Position numbers and translations under genes: made by a program. Below the pieces are notes generated by a model. It saw only the letters and a program-made list of their open reading frames with translations. It had not been told where the DNA came from and searched no databases. DNA of 19,952 nt from an uncultured Corynebacterium sp. (lineage in GTDB: Bacteria > Actinomycetota > Actinomycetes > Mycobacteriales > Mycobacteriaceae): contig CALZCR010000003.1 in the NCBI GenBank assembly GCA_945631445.1, forward strand, positions 1 through 19,952. Direction: 5' to 3'. Below, piece after piece: positions 8,447-16,190 of the stretch. The first letter of the stretch is position 1. Each line of letters begins with the position of its first letter.

Positions 8447-9443
8447 CGGCGCCCAGGTCCTGACCGGGCTTGTCCTGGGCACCGCGGCCGCCGTGCTCAC
8501 CGCCGCAGCCTGGAGCGCGGTCAGCTTCCAATTCACCGCCCTGCGCCCGTGGGAAATGCTGCTGCCCTAGTGGGGTTATCTCACAGTCTGGGCGATCTAC
8601 CTGCTCACCGTGCTCACCGCCGCCTGGTGGGGACTGCACCGGGTCACGATCTCCCCGCTGGGGTGGCGCGCCGGGTGCCGGATAAGCGCATCCAGGCAGG
8701 CCGGCTGGTGCTGTTGATCGTGGTCTTGTGCGTCGCGACCCCAGTGGCACAAGTAGTCGAACCGCATACGGTGGGTCTTCTGATCATCGCCGGGGTGCTG
8801 ACCGCCCTGGCGGTGGTGTTTGTCGTGGCGATGCCCTTCGTCATCCAGACAGCCTCCTGGGCATTAGCCAAGACGCTGCCGACCCCAGCGGCGCGCCGGA
8901 ATCAGATGTGGCCGAAGCGGGCCTGGCACCGGGTCATGGCGCTGTCGCTGCTGGCCTTCGGACTCGGCTGGCTGGGCGCGTTTCCCGTCGACACGCTGGC
9001 AGACGACCCACACTACGAGGACGGGGCCATGTTCACCGACATCGCCACCGGCGGCTACATCGTGGTGGCCACCGGTTTTCTCACCGCCGCGGTGTCCACC
9101 CTGTTGACGCAGATGGCCAGCGTCTATGAAAACCGGGGGGTTGGACCCCTCCCTGCTGAAAATGGGTGCACCGCGCACCTTCGTGGCACGGGTCGCCGTC
9201 TGGGAGACCCTTGGCCCGCTGGTGCTGGCAACCGTCCTAACCGCGGTGTTGGGCTTTTATTTCGGCGTGTTGATGTACATGCCCGAGATGTCCCTGGCCG
9301 GGCACCTGGCTAGCGCCCGCGGGCAGATGTTGGTGCTGGTGGCCGGTTACGCCGTGGTGGCCACCGCCCCGGCCGGGGCGGATGTGTTGCGCTGTCGCCT
9401 AATCAGGCAGCTCACCCGCACGGTTTCAGCTCACGTCTCATAA
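8447..9443 (+). pseudogene. ABC transporter permease (FtsX-like) remnant
   Basis: A hydrophobic protein can be followed through three frames. From 8447 it reads as a membrane segment (VLTGLVLGTAAAVLTAAAW) and reaches a TAG at 8568-8570. Past the stop the same frame continues as a second helix (WGYLTVWAIYLLTVLTAAWW) and LHRVTISPLG. The GGGG at 8660-8663 is one base short of keeping frame with VARRVPDKRIQAGRLVLL, where further helices follow. At the six-G run 9135-9140 the frame shifts again; five Gs would give ASVYENRGLDPSLLKMGAPR, a join typical of actinobacterial FtsX-type permeases. Two more helices follow, to the stop at 9441-9443. The N-terminal half and any ATPase gene are absent. Such permeases often export antimicrobial peptides, haem or lipids; nothing here tells which. 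Confidence 0.72.
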
Positions 9444-9454
9444 CTCCGCACGCT

Positions 9455-10190
9455 GACGCCGCGCAGATCGAGCTCACCGAAGACCGCTTCGCAGACCAGC
9501 TCGCCTTCCTTCACGCCCACGATCCTGGGCCGCGGCCGCCGAGTGGAGAGACATCCCCGTCACACACCTCGGCGACCGCGTGTTAACTAAACGCCGCATA
9601 GTCGCCCTCGCCGGTTCCCACACCCTGCTACTGTCCGAAAGCTCCGGTGCCCAAAGGCCCCGGCGACAACGCGTGGGCGTTCCCGAGAAGCTTTCACCGG
9701 CCGTGGGATAGCCCCACCGCGATCTCTTTTTCCGTGTACCTATTTCCAGGGCCAGGACAGCGTCAACAAGATCCCCGTCCTACTGCTCCACGCCGCCTAC
9801 ACCTGGTCGGCGAACTGCAGCGAGCACGACGGCTGCGCCGGGAGCGCAAAACCAGGTCACACAGCAACTGGGCCAGCTCACCGTCCCCTCAACGCTCCGC
9901 CCCCGGCGCGCCATGGTGATCCGGAGAATAGACTCGACTACCTGATAGCGCTCAACACCACGCGCCTGCGCGCCGGGTACGGGCCGTACCCGGGATTGAT
10001 GAAGGATCTGCGCTCTGCGGGAAACATCGCCGGGCTCAACGCCACAGACACCGACGACAGATTCTTCGACGCCATGGTGAGCACTCCGAGTGTCCTGCCC
10101 GGACCAGCGGACTGTCTGAGCGGGATACGTGACGCCCTGGTGCGTCATGCCCGGACCCGTCCTGCGGTGCGCGCCCCTACTGCTGCGGAT
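9455..10190 (+). pseudogene. Decayed reading frame of unknown function
   Basis: This stretch of over 700 bp holds no intact gene, but protein-like sequence passes between frames. Frame 2 from 9455 reads DAAQIELTEDRFADQLAFLH. Frame 1 near 9541 continues with EWRDIPVTHLGDRVLT and LAGSHTLLLSESSG. Frame 2 from about 9647 gives PKGPGDNAWAFPRSF and ISFSVY. Frame 3 from about 9744 gives YFQGQDSVNKIPVLLLHAAY, then RLDYLIALNTTRLRAGYGP and AGLNATDTDDRFFDAM. At least three frameshifts are needed to join these. I do not recognise the family. The pair of close Cys (NCSEHDGC) and the mixed-strand character would fit an exported protein, but that is a guess. The end is arbitrary, since the last frame stays open into the gnd terminator. 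Confidence 0.45.
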
Positions 10191-10326
10191 ACGTCCCAGA
10201 GAAGTTGCAGCGTCAATCCTGCCCATATCCACCGCCCCTGTCACGAGGGAACCTGGACGACAGTCGACCTAAGAAGACACCCACACCGAAGTCTTCTAAA
10301 ACCTCACCACCAGCCCCACACACAAA

Positions 10327-10357
10327 AACCCCCTCACCCAAGGCGCGCCGGGTGAGG
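10327..10357 (-). terminator. Intrinsic terminator of gnd
   Basis: On the minus strand an 8-bp stem (10357-10350 with 10339-10332) around a 10-base loop leads into GGGGGTTTTTGTG. A second, competing pairing joins 10380-10372 (overlapping the gnd stop codon) with 10335-10327, so two mutually exclusive folds are possible. Confidence 0.75.
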
Positions 10358-10378
10358 AGGAATGCAGGGGAGAGGGGG

Positions 10379-11836
10379 TTAGACCTCGATCTCGGAGCGG
10401 TCGCCGGACCACAGGGTGTGGAAGTTTCCTTCCTTGTCGATGCGCTTGTAGGTGTGGGCACCGAAGAAGTCGCGCTGGCCCTGGACGATGGCGGCGGGCA
10501 GACGCTCGGCGCGCAGGGAGTCGTAGTAGGCCAGCGAGGAGGTGAACACCGGGGCCGGCAGGCCCAGCTGCGTGGCGTAGAGGACGACCTTGCGCCACGG
10601 GTCGATCAGGTCTTTGAGCTCGCCGTTGAAGTACGGGTCGAGCAGCAGAGAGGGCAGGTCGGCGTCGTTGTCGTAGGCCTCGACGATGCGGTTGAGGAAC
10701 TTCGCGCGGATGATGCAACCGCCGCGCCAGATGGTGGCCAGGTCGCGGGGGTCAACACCCCAGTCGTGTTCGTCGGAGCCGGCTTGGATCTCGTCGAAGC
10801 CCTGGGAGTAGGCCACCAGCTTGGAGGCGTACAGCGCGCGGCGGACGTCTTCGATGAACTCTTCCTTGCTCAGGCCGAGGCCCTCAAAGGTCTGCAAGGT
10901 GCCGGTGGGCAGTTTGCCCTGGGCGGCGGCGCGCTGGTCCAGGGAGGAGGACAGGGCGCGGGCGAAGACGGCTTCGCCGATGCCGGTGGTCGGCACGCCC
11001 AGGTCGAGGGCTTCCTTGACGGTCCAGCGGCCGGTGCCCTTCTGACCGGCGGCGTCGAGGATGACGTCCACGAGCGGTTTGCCGGTCTCGGCGTCGACCT
11101 GGCGCAGCACCTCGGCGGTGATTTCGATGAGGTAGGAGTCCAGGTCGCCCTTGTTCCATTCGGCGAAGACGTCGGCGATCTCCGCCGGTTCCATGCCCGC
11201 GCCGAAGCGCAGCAGCTGGTAGGCCTCGCCGATGACCTGCATGTCGGCGTATTCGATGCCGTTGTGGACCATCTTGACGAAGTGGCCGGCGCCGTCCGGT
11301 CCGATGTGGGTCACGCACGGGGTGCCGTCGACGACGGCGGCGATCGATTCGAGCAGCGGGCCGAGGGTGACCCAGGACTCCTTCGGGCCGCCCGGCATGA
11401 TGGACGGGCCGGTGAGGGCGCCTTCCTCGCCGCCGGAGATGCCGGCGCCGACGAAGTGACGGTTGCGCTCGCGCATTTCCTTTTCACGGCGGATGGTGTC
11501 GGTGAACAGTGCGTTGCCGCCGTCGATGATGATGTCGCCGTCGTCCATGGCGTCGGCGAGCTGGTTGATGACGGCGTCGGTGGCCTTGCCCGCCTGGACC
11601 ATGATGATGGCCTTGCGCGGGCGTTCCAGGGAGGCGACGAAGTCTTCGATGGTCTCGGAGGCGATGAAGTCCCCTTCGGAACCGTGGTCGGCGATGAGGG
11701 TGCGGGTCTTTTCCGGGGAGCGGTTGTAGACGGCGACGGTGTGGCCGCGGGAAGCGAAGTTGCGGGCGAGGTTGGAGCCCATCACTGCGAGTCCGACGAC
11801 GCCGATCTGTGCGAGGTTTTCGGTCTGGGAAGTCAT
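10379..11836 (-). CDS. gnd: 6-phosphogluconate dehydrogenase (decarboxylating)
   Basis: This 485-residue cytosolic enzyme oxidises 6-phosphogluconate to ribulose 5-phosphate and CO2 with NADP+, the second oxidative step of the pentose phosphate pathway. The Rossmann loop is GLAVMG (15-20), followed by VYNRSPEKT. Also present are MVQAGKATD, DGGNALFTDT, the substrate loop GAGISGGEEGALTGPSIMPG, the catalytic Lys in GAGHFVKMVHNGIEY, and the C-terminal signature QGQRDFFGAHTYKRID. The length matches the family. The frame is open further upstream, but ATG 11836 matches the family N-terminus (NLAQIGVVGLAVMG) and lies 7 bases after TAGACT. The gene is monocistronic, with its own terminator. Confidence 0.97.
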   Translation of the reverse strand: MTSQTENLAQIGVVGLAVMGSNLARNFASRGHTVAVYNRSPEKTRTLIADHGSEGDFIASETIEDFVASLERPRKAIIMVQAGKATDAVINQLADAMDDGDIIIDGGNALFTDTIRREKEMRERNRHFVGAGISGGEEGALTGPSIMPGGPKESWVTLGPLLESIAAVVDGTPCVTHIGPDGAGHFVKMVHNGIEYADMQVIGEAYQLLRFGAGMEPAEIADVFAEWNKGDLDSYLIEITAEVLRQVDAETGKPLVDVILDAAGQKGTGRWTVKEALDLGVPTTGIGEAVFARALSSSLDQRAAAQGKLPTGTLQTFEGLGLSKEEFIEDVRRALYASKLVAYSQGFDEIQAGSDEHDWGVDPRDLATIWRGGCIIRAKFLNRIVEAYDNDADLPSLLLDPYFNGELKDLIDPWRKVVLYATQLGLPAPVFTSSLAYYDSLRAERLPAAIVQGQRDFFGAHTYKRIDKEGNFHTLWSGDRSEIEV

Positions 11837-11843
11837 GCCCCAA

Positions 11844-11849
11844 AGTCTA
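11844..11849 (-). promoter_or_regulatory. Leaderless-type -10 element before gnd
   Basis: On the minus strand TAGACT is followed by TTGGGGC and then ATG. The GGGG could be a weak Shine-Dalgarno sequence, but it is only 1 base from the ATG, too close to work normally. Confidence 0.5.
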
Positions 11850-11991
11850 CGCACCGGGGGTGCGACCTTCAGCCAACGACGCATAAAGGTGCTATCTTTT
11901 GGGGGTGGCGGGGGCGACACTGCGCATCAGGCACGCACGCCCTGACCGACGAGGCGAGAATAGCCCCTCCTTCCCGCCGACAGCGGTGCAG

Positions 11992-11997
11992 TAGCCT
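11992..11997 (+). promoter_or_regulatory. Possible -10 element before the thioesterase gene
   Basis: TAGCCT ends 8 bases before the ATG at 12006, where no Shine-Dalgarno sequence is visible. It resembles the TANACT arrangement of other genes in the window but is a weaker match. Confidence 0.3.
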
Positions 11998-12005
11998 TGA
12001 CAGCC

Positions 12006-12440
12006 ATGAAACTAGAGGAGATCCTGACCGCCGCCGCCCGCGCCCCACTAAACAACACGCAGCTGAAACAGCTCAACGAAGCCACCGCCGGACTCGACGC
12101 GGCTTTAGGAATCCGTTACCTCCACGTCGCCCCTGACCGAGTACGCACCGCCCTGCACGTCGCCTCCCACCACCTGCAGCCGGCAGGCCTGGTCAACGGC
12201 GGCGTCTACTGCGCACTCGCCGAATCAACGGCCTCCCTGGCAGGCATGATCGCCGCCGGCGGCCCCGTCGTCGGCGTCAACAACGACACCGACTTCATCT
12301 CCGCAGTCAAGGCCGGCGTCATCGAGGCCGACGCCACCCCGATCCAGCTCGGCCGCCGCACCCAGCTCTGGCAGATCGAGATGCACCATCGCGACAAACT
12401 CGTCGCCCGCACCACCCTGCGCACCATGCCCGTGAACTAA
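12006..12440 (+). CDS. PaaI-family hotdog-fold thioesterase
   Basis: The product is 144 residues, the usual size of single hotdog-domain acyl-CoA thioesterases, which act as tetramers in the cytosol. The central helix carries the family active-site segment: LQPAGLVNGGVYCALAES, with the NGG (64-66) variant of HGG and the likely catalytic Glu73. The strands VVGVNNDTDFISAVKAG and LWQIEMHHRDKLVARTTLRT complete the fold. The ATG was preferred over an in-frame TTG three codons upstream. The gene is divergent from gnd with 169 bp between them, and its stop overlaps the stop of the convergent phoD. The acyl substrate is unknown; the paa pathway is not nearby. Confidence 0.85.
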   Translation: MKLEEILTAAARAPLNNTQLKQLNEATAGLDAALGIRYLHVAPDRVRTALHVASHHLQPAGLVNGGVYCALAESTASLAGMIAAGGPVVGVNNDTDFISAVKAGVIEADATPIQLGRRTQLWQIEMHHRDKLVARTTLRTMPVN

Positions 12441-14353
12441 AGGTCCGCCCGCGGGGTGGGAGACACCGCAAACCCATGGTGGCTCACCGGGTCAATCTGG
12501 TGCGGAAAACGCGGGGGATCGGCTGAAGCGTCTTCCTCGCCCCACACCACCAGCTGTTGCCCCAGGACCTCCGCAGAGTCCGGCGTACGTTTGTCCTGCC
12601 ACCAAAACTCCGCCACCACCCGCTTTCGCGTGACATCCAAGATCCCGTAGCCGTGATCCACCCAGTCCAGGTACTGACACGCGTAGTTCGCCCGCAGGAA
12701 ACCCGCCTCCGCCACCCAGGTCAGGGCGATCACCGCGGCCCGGTCGTCGTCGCTGTCCAACAACTCTCTCGGCAGCACTGCGCGGTCATCGTCACTGAGC
12801 AGGTCAATCACACTCTGCCCGGCACTTTTAACCATCCCCGGCAACTCCTTGGCCAACGTGTCATCGACCCCGCCCCGGCCCATCGACGACGCCGCGAATT
12901 CCACCGCCACCGACTGCCGCCGATGCTCGCCCTGCAGCACACGACGCAACGCCCCGGCACGCAGATTCCCCGGTTCCGCGCCGTGTCGATCGCTGTATCC
13001 GATGGGGCCGGCGTCGTAGCCTTCTTCGAGCGCCGTATCCGGAACGACGTCCGAGGCCAGGTTTCCGTGGGCGTCGCCGGTGACCATGACGACGTTGCTC
13101 ACCGTCTTCATCTGTTCGATGAGCAGTTCCCGCTCCGACTGGAAATCCGTCCACCGGGAGATCCCCAGATGCGGCACACCCCGCGACTCCAACGGGTCGG
13201 GGACGCCGTTGGTGGTAAACCACGCCTGGTTCAGCACGAACTTCCAGCTCGTCCCGCGTTTCTCGGCCGCCTGCAGGCCATCCACCAACCACTCGTATTG
13301 CTTCCGCCCCAGCAGGGAGGAGCTGCCCACGTGCGAATGATCGTGGTCGATTTCGTATTCCGGCAATCCCGACTGCGCGTCCATCGCCCATATCTCCACC
13401 AGATCCCCAATGCGCATCGAACGGTAAATGTATTTCAGGGTTTCCGGCTCGGGGTAGGAATGGTCGTCGACGAGCAGCCACTCGCCGGAAGCGTCGCCCT
13501 TCGGTGGGCGCGTCGGCGTCCATTCCCAAAACGCCCGCATAGTGTCTTCGACAGTGACCGTGCGAGACACGTTCACCTCAGGCACCGAGAGCTGATTCTC
13601 ACCCTCAGTCGTCAAATCATGATTGTCCCACACCATGAAAAAAGGATGACTACGATCAGCACGCCGCAAATTCTCGTCCGAACGCCACAACGCATAACGG
13701 CGACGCACCTCATCTAAAGTCAACCAATTCCGGTTATCCGGATGCGCCGTATCCTCAAACCCCACCCGGGAACGCACCAGTTCGCCGGAATCCGGAAAAT
13801 CATAGACATAGTCACCCAAATGAACCACCAAGTCGATGTCCTTCCGCTCCGCCAAATGGCCGAAACCCGAGAAGTACGACGACCACCACGACGAACAGCT
13901 CAGCGCGGCCACCCGCAGATGTTCCGGGTCTTCGGGCAAGGTCCGGGTTCTGCCCACCTCCGAAGTCTTTCCGCGCCGGGAGAACCGGTAGAAATACGTC
14001 GTGCCCGGCTGCAGGCCGGTGACGTCGACTTTGACGGTCCAGTCCCGGCGCCGGGTGGCCTGCTGCCTGCCGGCGACGACCACGTCGTGGAAGTCCGGGT
14101 CTGCGGCCATCTCCCAATCCACGTCACGGGGGCGTCTCCCGCGGGCGGTGTGCCGGGTCCAGATGATCACGCGATCGGTCAGCGGATCGCCGCTGGCCAC
14201 GCCGTGCGCGAAAGGCGGCTCCCCGCCGAGCGGGTAATCCGACCGCGCGGTGGTGCCGTGGGCGGGGCGGGTGGCCGCCCAGCCGGCCGCCGCTGCCGTC
14301 CCCGCCACCGCAGTAAGAGCCGCGCCCGTCCACATCACCCGAGAACTCTTCAT
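12437..14353 (-). CDS. phoD: PhoD-like alkaline phosphatase/phosphodiesterase, exported
   Basis: This 638-residue protein matches the PhoD family of Ca2+/Fe3+-dependent phosphoesterases that release phosphate outside the cell. An N-terminal hydrophobic segment (about 8-28) is followed by the PhoD N-domain (FAHGVASGDPLTDRVIIWTR, then a fibronectin-like region ending TTYFYRF). The catalytic domain has metal-ligand motifs in CSSWWSSYFSGF, VVHLGDYVYDF, FMVWDNHDLTTEGEN and NVVMVTGDAHGN. Unlike most PhoD proteins, no twin-arginine motif precedes the hydrophobic segment: it begins MKSSRVMWTG, with a single Arg. GGGGGA lies close before the ATG. A later ATG (14335) would remove the only Arg. No phosphate-response sites were recognised. 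Confidence 0.88.
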   Translation of the reverse strand: MKSSRVMWTGAALTAVAGTAAAAGWAATRPAHGTTARSDYPLGGEPPFAHGVASGDPLTDRVIIWTRHTARGRRPRDVDWEMAADPDFHDVVVAGRQQATRRRDWTVKVDVTGLQPGTTYFYRFSRRGKTSEVGRTRTLPEDPEHLRVAALSCSSWWSSYFSGFGHLAERKDIDLVVHLGDYVYDFPDSGELVRSRVGFEDTAHPDNRNWLTLDEVRRRYALWRSDENLRRADRSHPFFMVWDNHDLTTEGENQLSVPEVNVSRTVTVEDTMRAFWEWTPTRPPKGDASGEWLLVDDHSYPEPETLKYIYRSMRIGDLVEIWAMDAQSGLPEYEIDHDHSHVGSSSLLGRKQYEWLVDGLQAAEKRGTSWKFVLNQAWFTTNGVPDPLESRGVPHLGISRWTDFQSERELLIEQMKTVSNVVMVTGDAHGNLASDVVPDTALEEGYDAGPIGYSDRHGAEPGNLRAGALRRVLQGEHRRQSVAVEFAASSMGRGGVDDTLAKELPGMVKSAGQSVIDLLSDDDRAVLPRELLDSDDDRAAVIALTWVAEAGFLRANYACQYLDWVDHGYGILDVTRKRVVAEFWWQDKRTPDSAEVLGQQLVVWGEEDASADPPRFPHQIDPVSHHGFAVSPTPRADL

Positions 14354-14377
14354 GTCCCCCGAGCGTACTGAGAAAAT

Positions 14378-15478
14378 CTAGAGCCATTTGTTGCGGCGGA
14401 ACAACCACCACAACACGGCGATGACCACCACGATGGCCGTCAGCGCCACGTAATAGCCGTATTCCCACTGCAATTCCGGCATGACCTCGAAGTTCATGCC
14501 GTAGATGCCCGCGATCAGGGTCGGCACCGCCGCCATCCCCACGAACGCGGAGATCGTGCGCATGTCCCGGTTCTGCTGCAGGGTCACCTTCGCCACGGAT
14601 GCGTCGATCAGGGAGGTCAGCCGTTCGTCGAACCCGGCGATCTGGTCTCTGACGTGCAGCTCGTTGTCCAGCACGTCGCGGAAATAGGAGCGGATCTGCT
14701 TCGGGATGAGATCTTTGTGGTCTTTGATCAGCGCGTTCAATGCCGGCGCCAACGGGTCGGTGGCGTGACGCATCTCCAGCACTTCGCGCTTGAACAGGTA
14801 GATCTTGTCCACGTTGATCTCGACGCCGGGGGTGAACACCTCTTCCTCCAGGGCGTCCACCTCTTGTTCCAGCAGACCCACGATGCGCACGTACTGCTCG
14901 ACCAGGTAGTCGGCGACCAGGTAAGACAGCGCGGACGGACCCAGCCGGGCGAGTTCTTGATCGCGGTCGATGCGGTTGATGCCGGGCAGGGTGGCGCCGT
15001 GGCGCACGGTGATGATGAAATCTGGGCCCACGAGCATCTGCACTTCGCCGAGGGTCTTGATGACGTCGCGGGAATCGCGCACGGTGTCGTCGTCGTTGTA
15101 TTCCACGGAACGCACGACGAAGAAAAGTTGGTCGTCGTAGCGTTCCACCTTGGGCCGTTGGTGGGCGGTGACGGCGTCTTCGACGATGAGTTCATGGATC
15201 CCGAATTCCTCGGCGACGCCCAGCATCTGGAGCTTGTTCGGCTCATGCAGGCCCAGCCACACGTAGCCGCCTTGTTCGCGCGCCATGCGCACCGCTTCCG
15301 CGGGGCGGTATTCGCCGCGTTGCATCACCCCGTCGACGAAGACGCGGCAGTGCTCGATGGCGTGTTCGACCGGCGCTGGCCGAGGGGGCTCGGAGCGCTT
15401 CCGGGGGCGGGATGAGGGCATGGGTGTTCCTTCGCATGGTCGGCGGCGGGGCAGAGGGCCGTGAGGGCGAGAGTCCAT
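14378..15478 (-). CDS. corA: CorA-family magnesium/cobalt transporter
   Basis: This 366-residue protein should form a pentameric Mg2+ channel in the plasma membrane. After a basic, Pro-rich N-terminus comes the large cytoplasmic domain, then a long helical region (VDALEEEVFTPGVEINVDKIYLFKREVLEMRH). Two C-terminal membrane helices flank the selectivity motif YGMNFEVMPE; GMN is at about 327-329. The C-terminus is basic (FRRNKWL). The start at 15478 was chosen because AGGAGG lies 7 bases upstream; an in-frame ATG at 15421 with GAAGGA is possible and would give 347 residues. It lies 24 bp before phoD on the same strand, so the two may share a transcript. It is divergent from the small methyltransferase gene. 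No riboswitch-like leader is visible; the gap is only 31 bp. Confidence 0.93.
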   Translation of the reverse strand: MDSRPHGPLPRRRPCEGTPMPSSRPRKRSEPPRPAPVEHAIEHCRVFVDGVMQRGEYRPAEAVRMAREQGGYVWLGLHEPNKLQMLGVAEEFGIHELIVEDAVTAHQRPKVERYDDQLFFVVRSVEYNDDDTVRDSRDVIKTLGEVQMLVGPDFIITVRHGATLPGINRIDRDQELARLGPSALSYLVADYLVEQYVRIVGLLEQEVDALEEEVFTPGVEINVDKIYLFKREVLEMRHATDPLAPALNALIKDHKDLIPKQIRSYFRDVLDNELHVRDQIAGFDERLTSLIDASVAKVTLQQNRDMRTISAFVGMAAVPTLIAGIYGMNFEVMPELQWEYGYYVALTAIVVVIAVLWWLFRRNKWL

Positions 15479-15485
15479 CGTAGAT

Positions 15486-15491
15486 CCTCCT
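15486..15491 (-). promoter_or_regulatory. Ribosome binding site deciding the corA start
   Basis: AGGAGG on the minus strand is 7 bases from the ATG at 15478, the best Shine-Dalgarno match in this intergenic region. Confidence 0.7.
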
Positions 15492-15496
15492 GCGGC

Positions 15497-15502
15497 TAAA
15501 CT
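15497..15502 (+). promoter_or_regulatory. Leaderless-type -10 element before the small methyltransferase
   Basis: TAAACT is followed by CGGGATC and then the ATG at 15510, the same 7-base spacing as before the helicase and gnd. It lies in the 31-bp gap shared with corA. Confidence 0.5.
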
Positions 15503-15509
15503 CGGGATC

Positions 15510-16121
15510 ATGGCCACCTGGAAAGAAGTCACTGAGCAAAATCCGTCGCACTCCGAGAACTACGCCCGCCGCTGGAAAATCATGGAGTCCCAGGGGCAGG
15601 ACATCCACGGCGAAGCACGGCTCGTCGACGCCATCGTGGAGCGCGAATCCCGCATCCTCGACGCCGGCTGCGGCACCGGCCGGTTGGGCGGGTACTTGCT
15701 CGCGGCCGGGCACACGGTCGTCGGCACCGACCTCGACCCGGTCCTGATCGGCCACGCCGAGAAAGACCACCCTGAGGGAAAGTGGTACGTCGGCGACCTC
15801 TCCCATGACGAGATCCCGGAAGGCGACTTTGACGTGGCCGTCTCTGCGGGCAACGTCATGGGCTTTCTCGCCCCGGAGGGCAGAGAGACCGCGCTGCGCA
15901 ATATCCATGCCGCCGTCAAGCCGGGCGGGCGCTTCATCGTGGGCTTCGGGTCCGGCCGGGGCTGGGATTTCGAGGACTTCATCGCGGCCGCGGAAAAGGT
16001 CGGCTTCGTCGTCGATTACCGTTTCGGCGGGTGGGATTTGAGCCCCTTCAACGATTCCTCCACCTTCTTGGTGGCGCTGTTTTCTCGCCCGGGGGTCACC
16101 GGCGGCCACCTGCTGTCGTAA
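15510..16121 (+). CDS. Class I SAM-dependent methyltransferase
   Basis: The product is 203 residues. It has the complete S-adenosylmethionine-binding fold: motif I ILDAGCGTGRLGG (about 49-61), the acidic end of the second strand in VGTDLDP (71-77), motif III VGDLSHDEIPEGDFDVAVSAG, and a post-motif region AVKPGGRFIVGF. It belongs to the widespread small methyltransferases of UbiE/Methyltransf_25 type, whose substrates cannot be read from sequence. The N-terminus MATWKEVTEQNPSHSENYARRW is typical of actinobacterial homologues. It is divergent from corA and convergent with ndh. Confidence 0.88.
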   Translation: MATWKEVTEQNPSHSENYARRWKIMESQGQDIHGEARLVDAIVERESRILDAGCGTGRLGGYLLAAGHTVVGTDLDPVLIGHAEKDHPEGKWYVGDLSHDEIPEGDFDVAVSAGNVMGFLAPEGRETALRNIHAAVKPGGRFIVGFGSGRGWDFEDFIAAAEKVGFVVDYRFGGWDLSPFNDSSTFLVALFSRPGVTGGHLLS

Positions 16122-16146
16122 CAGCTCTGTTCGCCGGCAACGGCAA

Positions 16147-16176
16147 CGGCCCTCCACCGTGGACGGGGGAGGGCCG
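16147..16176. terminator. Hairpin between the methyltransferase gene and ndh
   Basis: A perfect 9-bp GC-rich stem (16147-16155 with 16168-16176) has a 12-base loop and lies between two convergent genes. Neither side has a clear T tract, so termination is inferred from position and stem strength only. Confidence 0.5.
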
Positions 16177-16190
16177 AGGGGACCGAACTA

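Noticed and set aside
9780..10244. A 154-codon frame on the minus strand in the decayed region
   Set aside because: It shows no domain-like pattern, while the plus strand gives collinear protein-like segments across frames.
7574..10378. A mobile element or phage island as the cause of the decayed region
   Set aside because: No transposase, integrase, terminal inverted repeat or flanking direct repeat was seen; deletion and point decay are enough.
10205..12136. A 643-codon open frame on the plus strand
   Set aside because: It lies antisense to gnd, is low in complexity (Gly, Val, Asp, Ala) and exists because of the high-GC codon bias of gnd.
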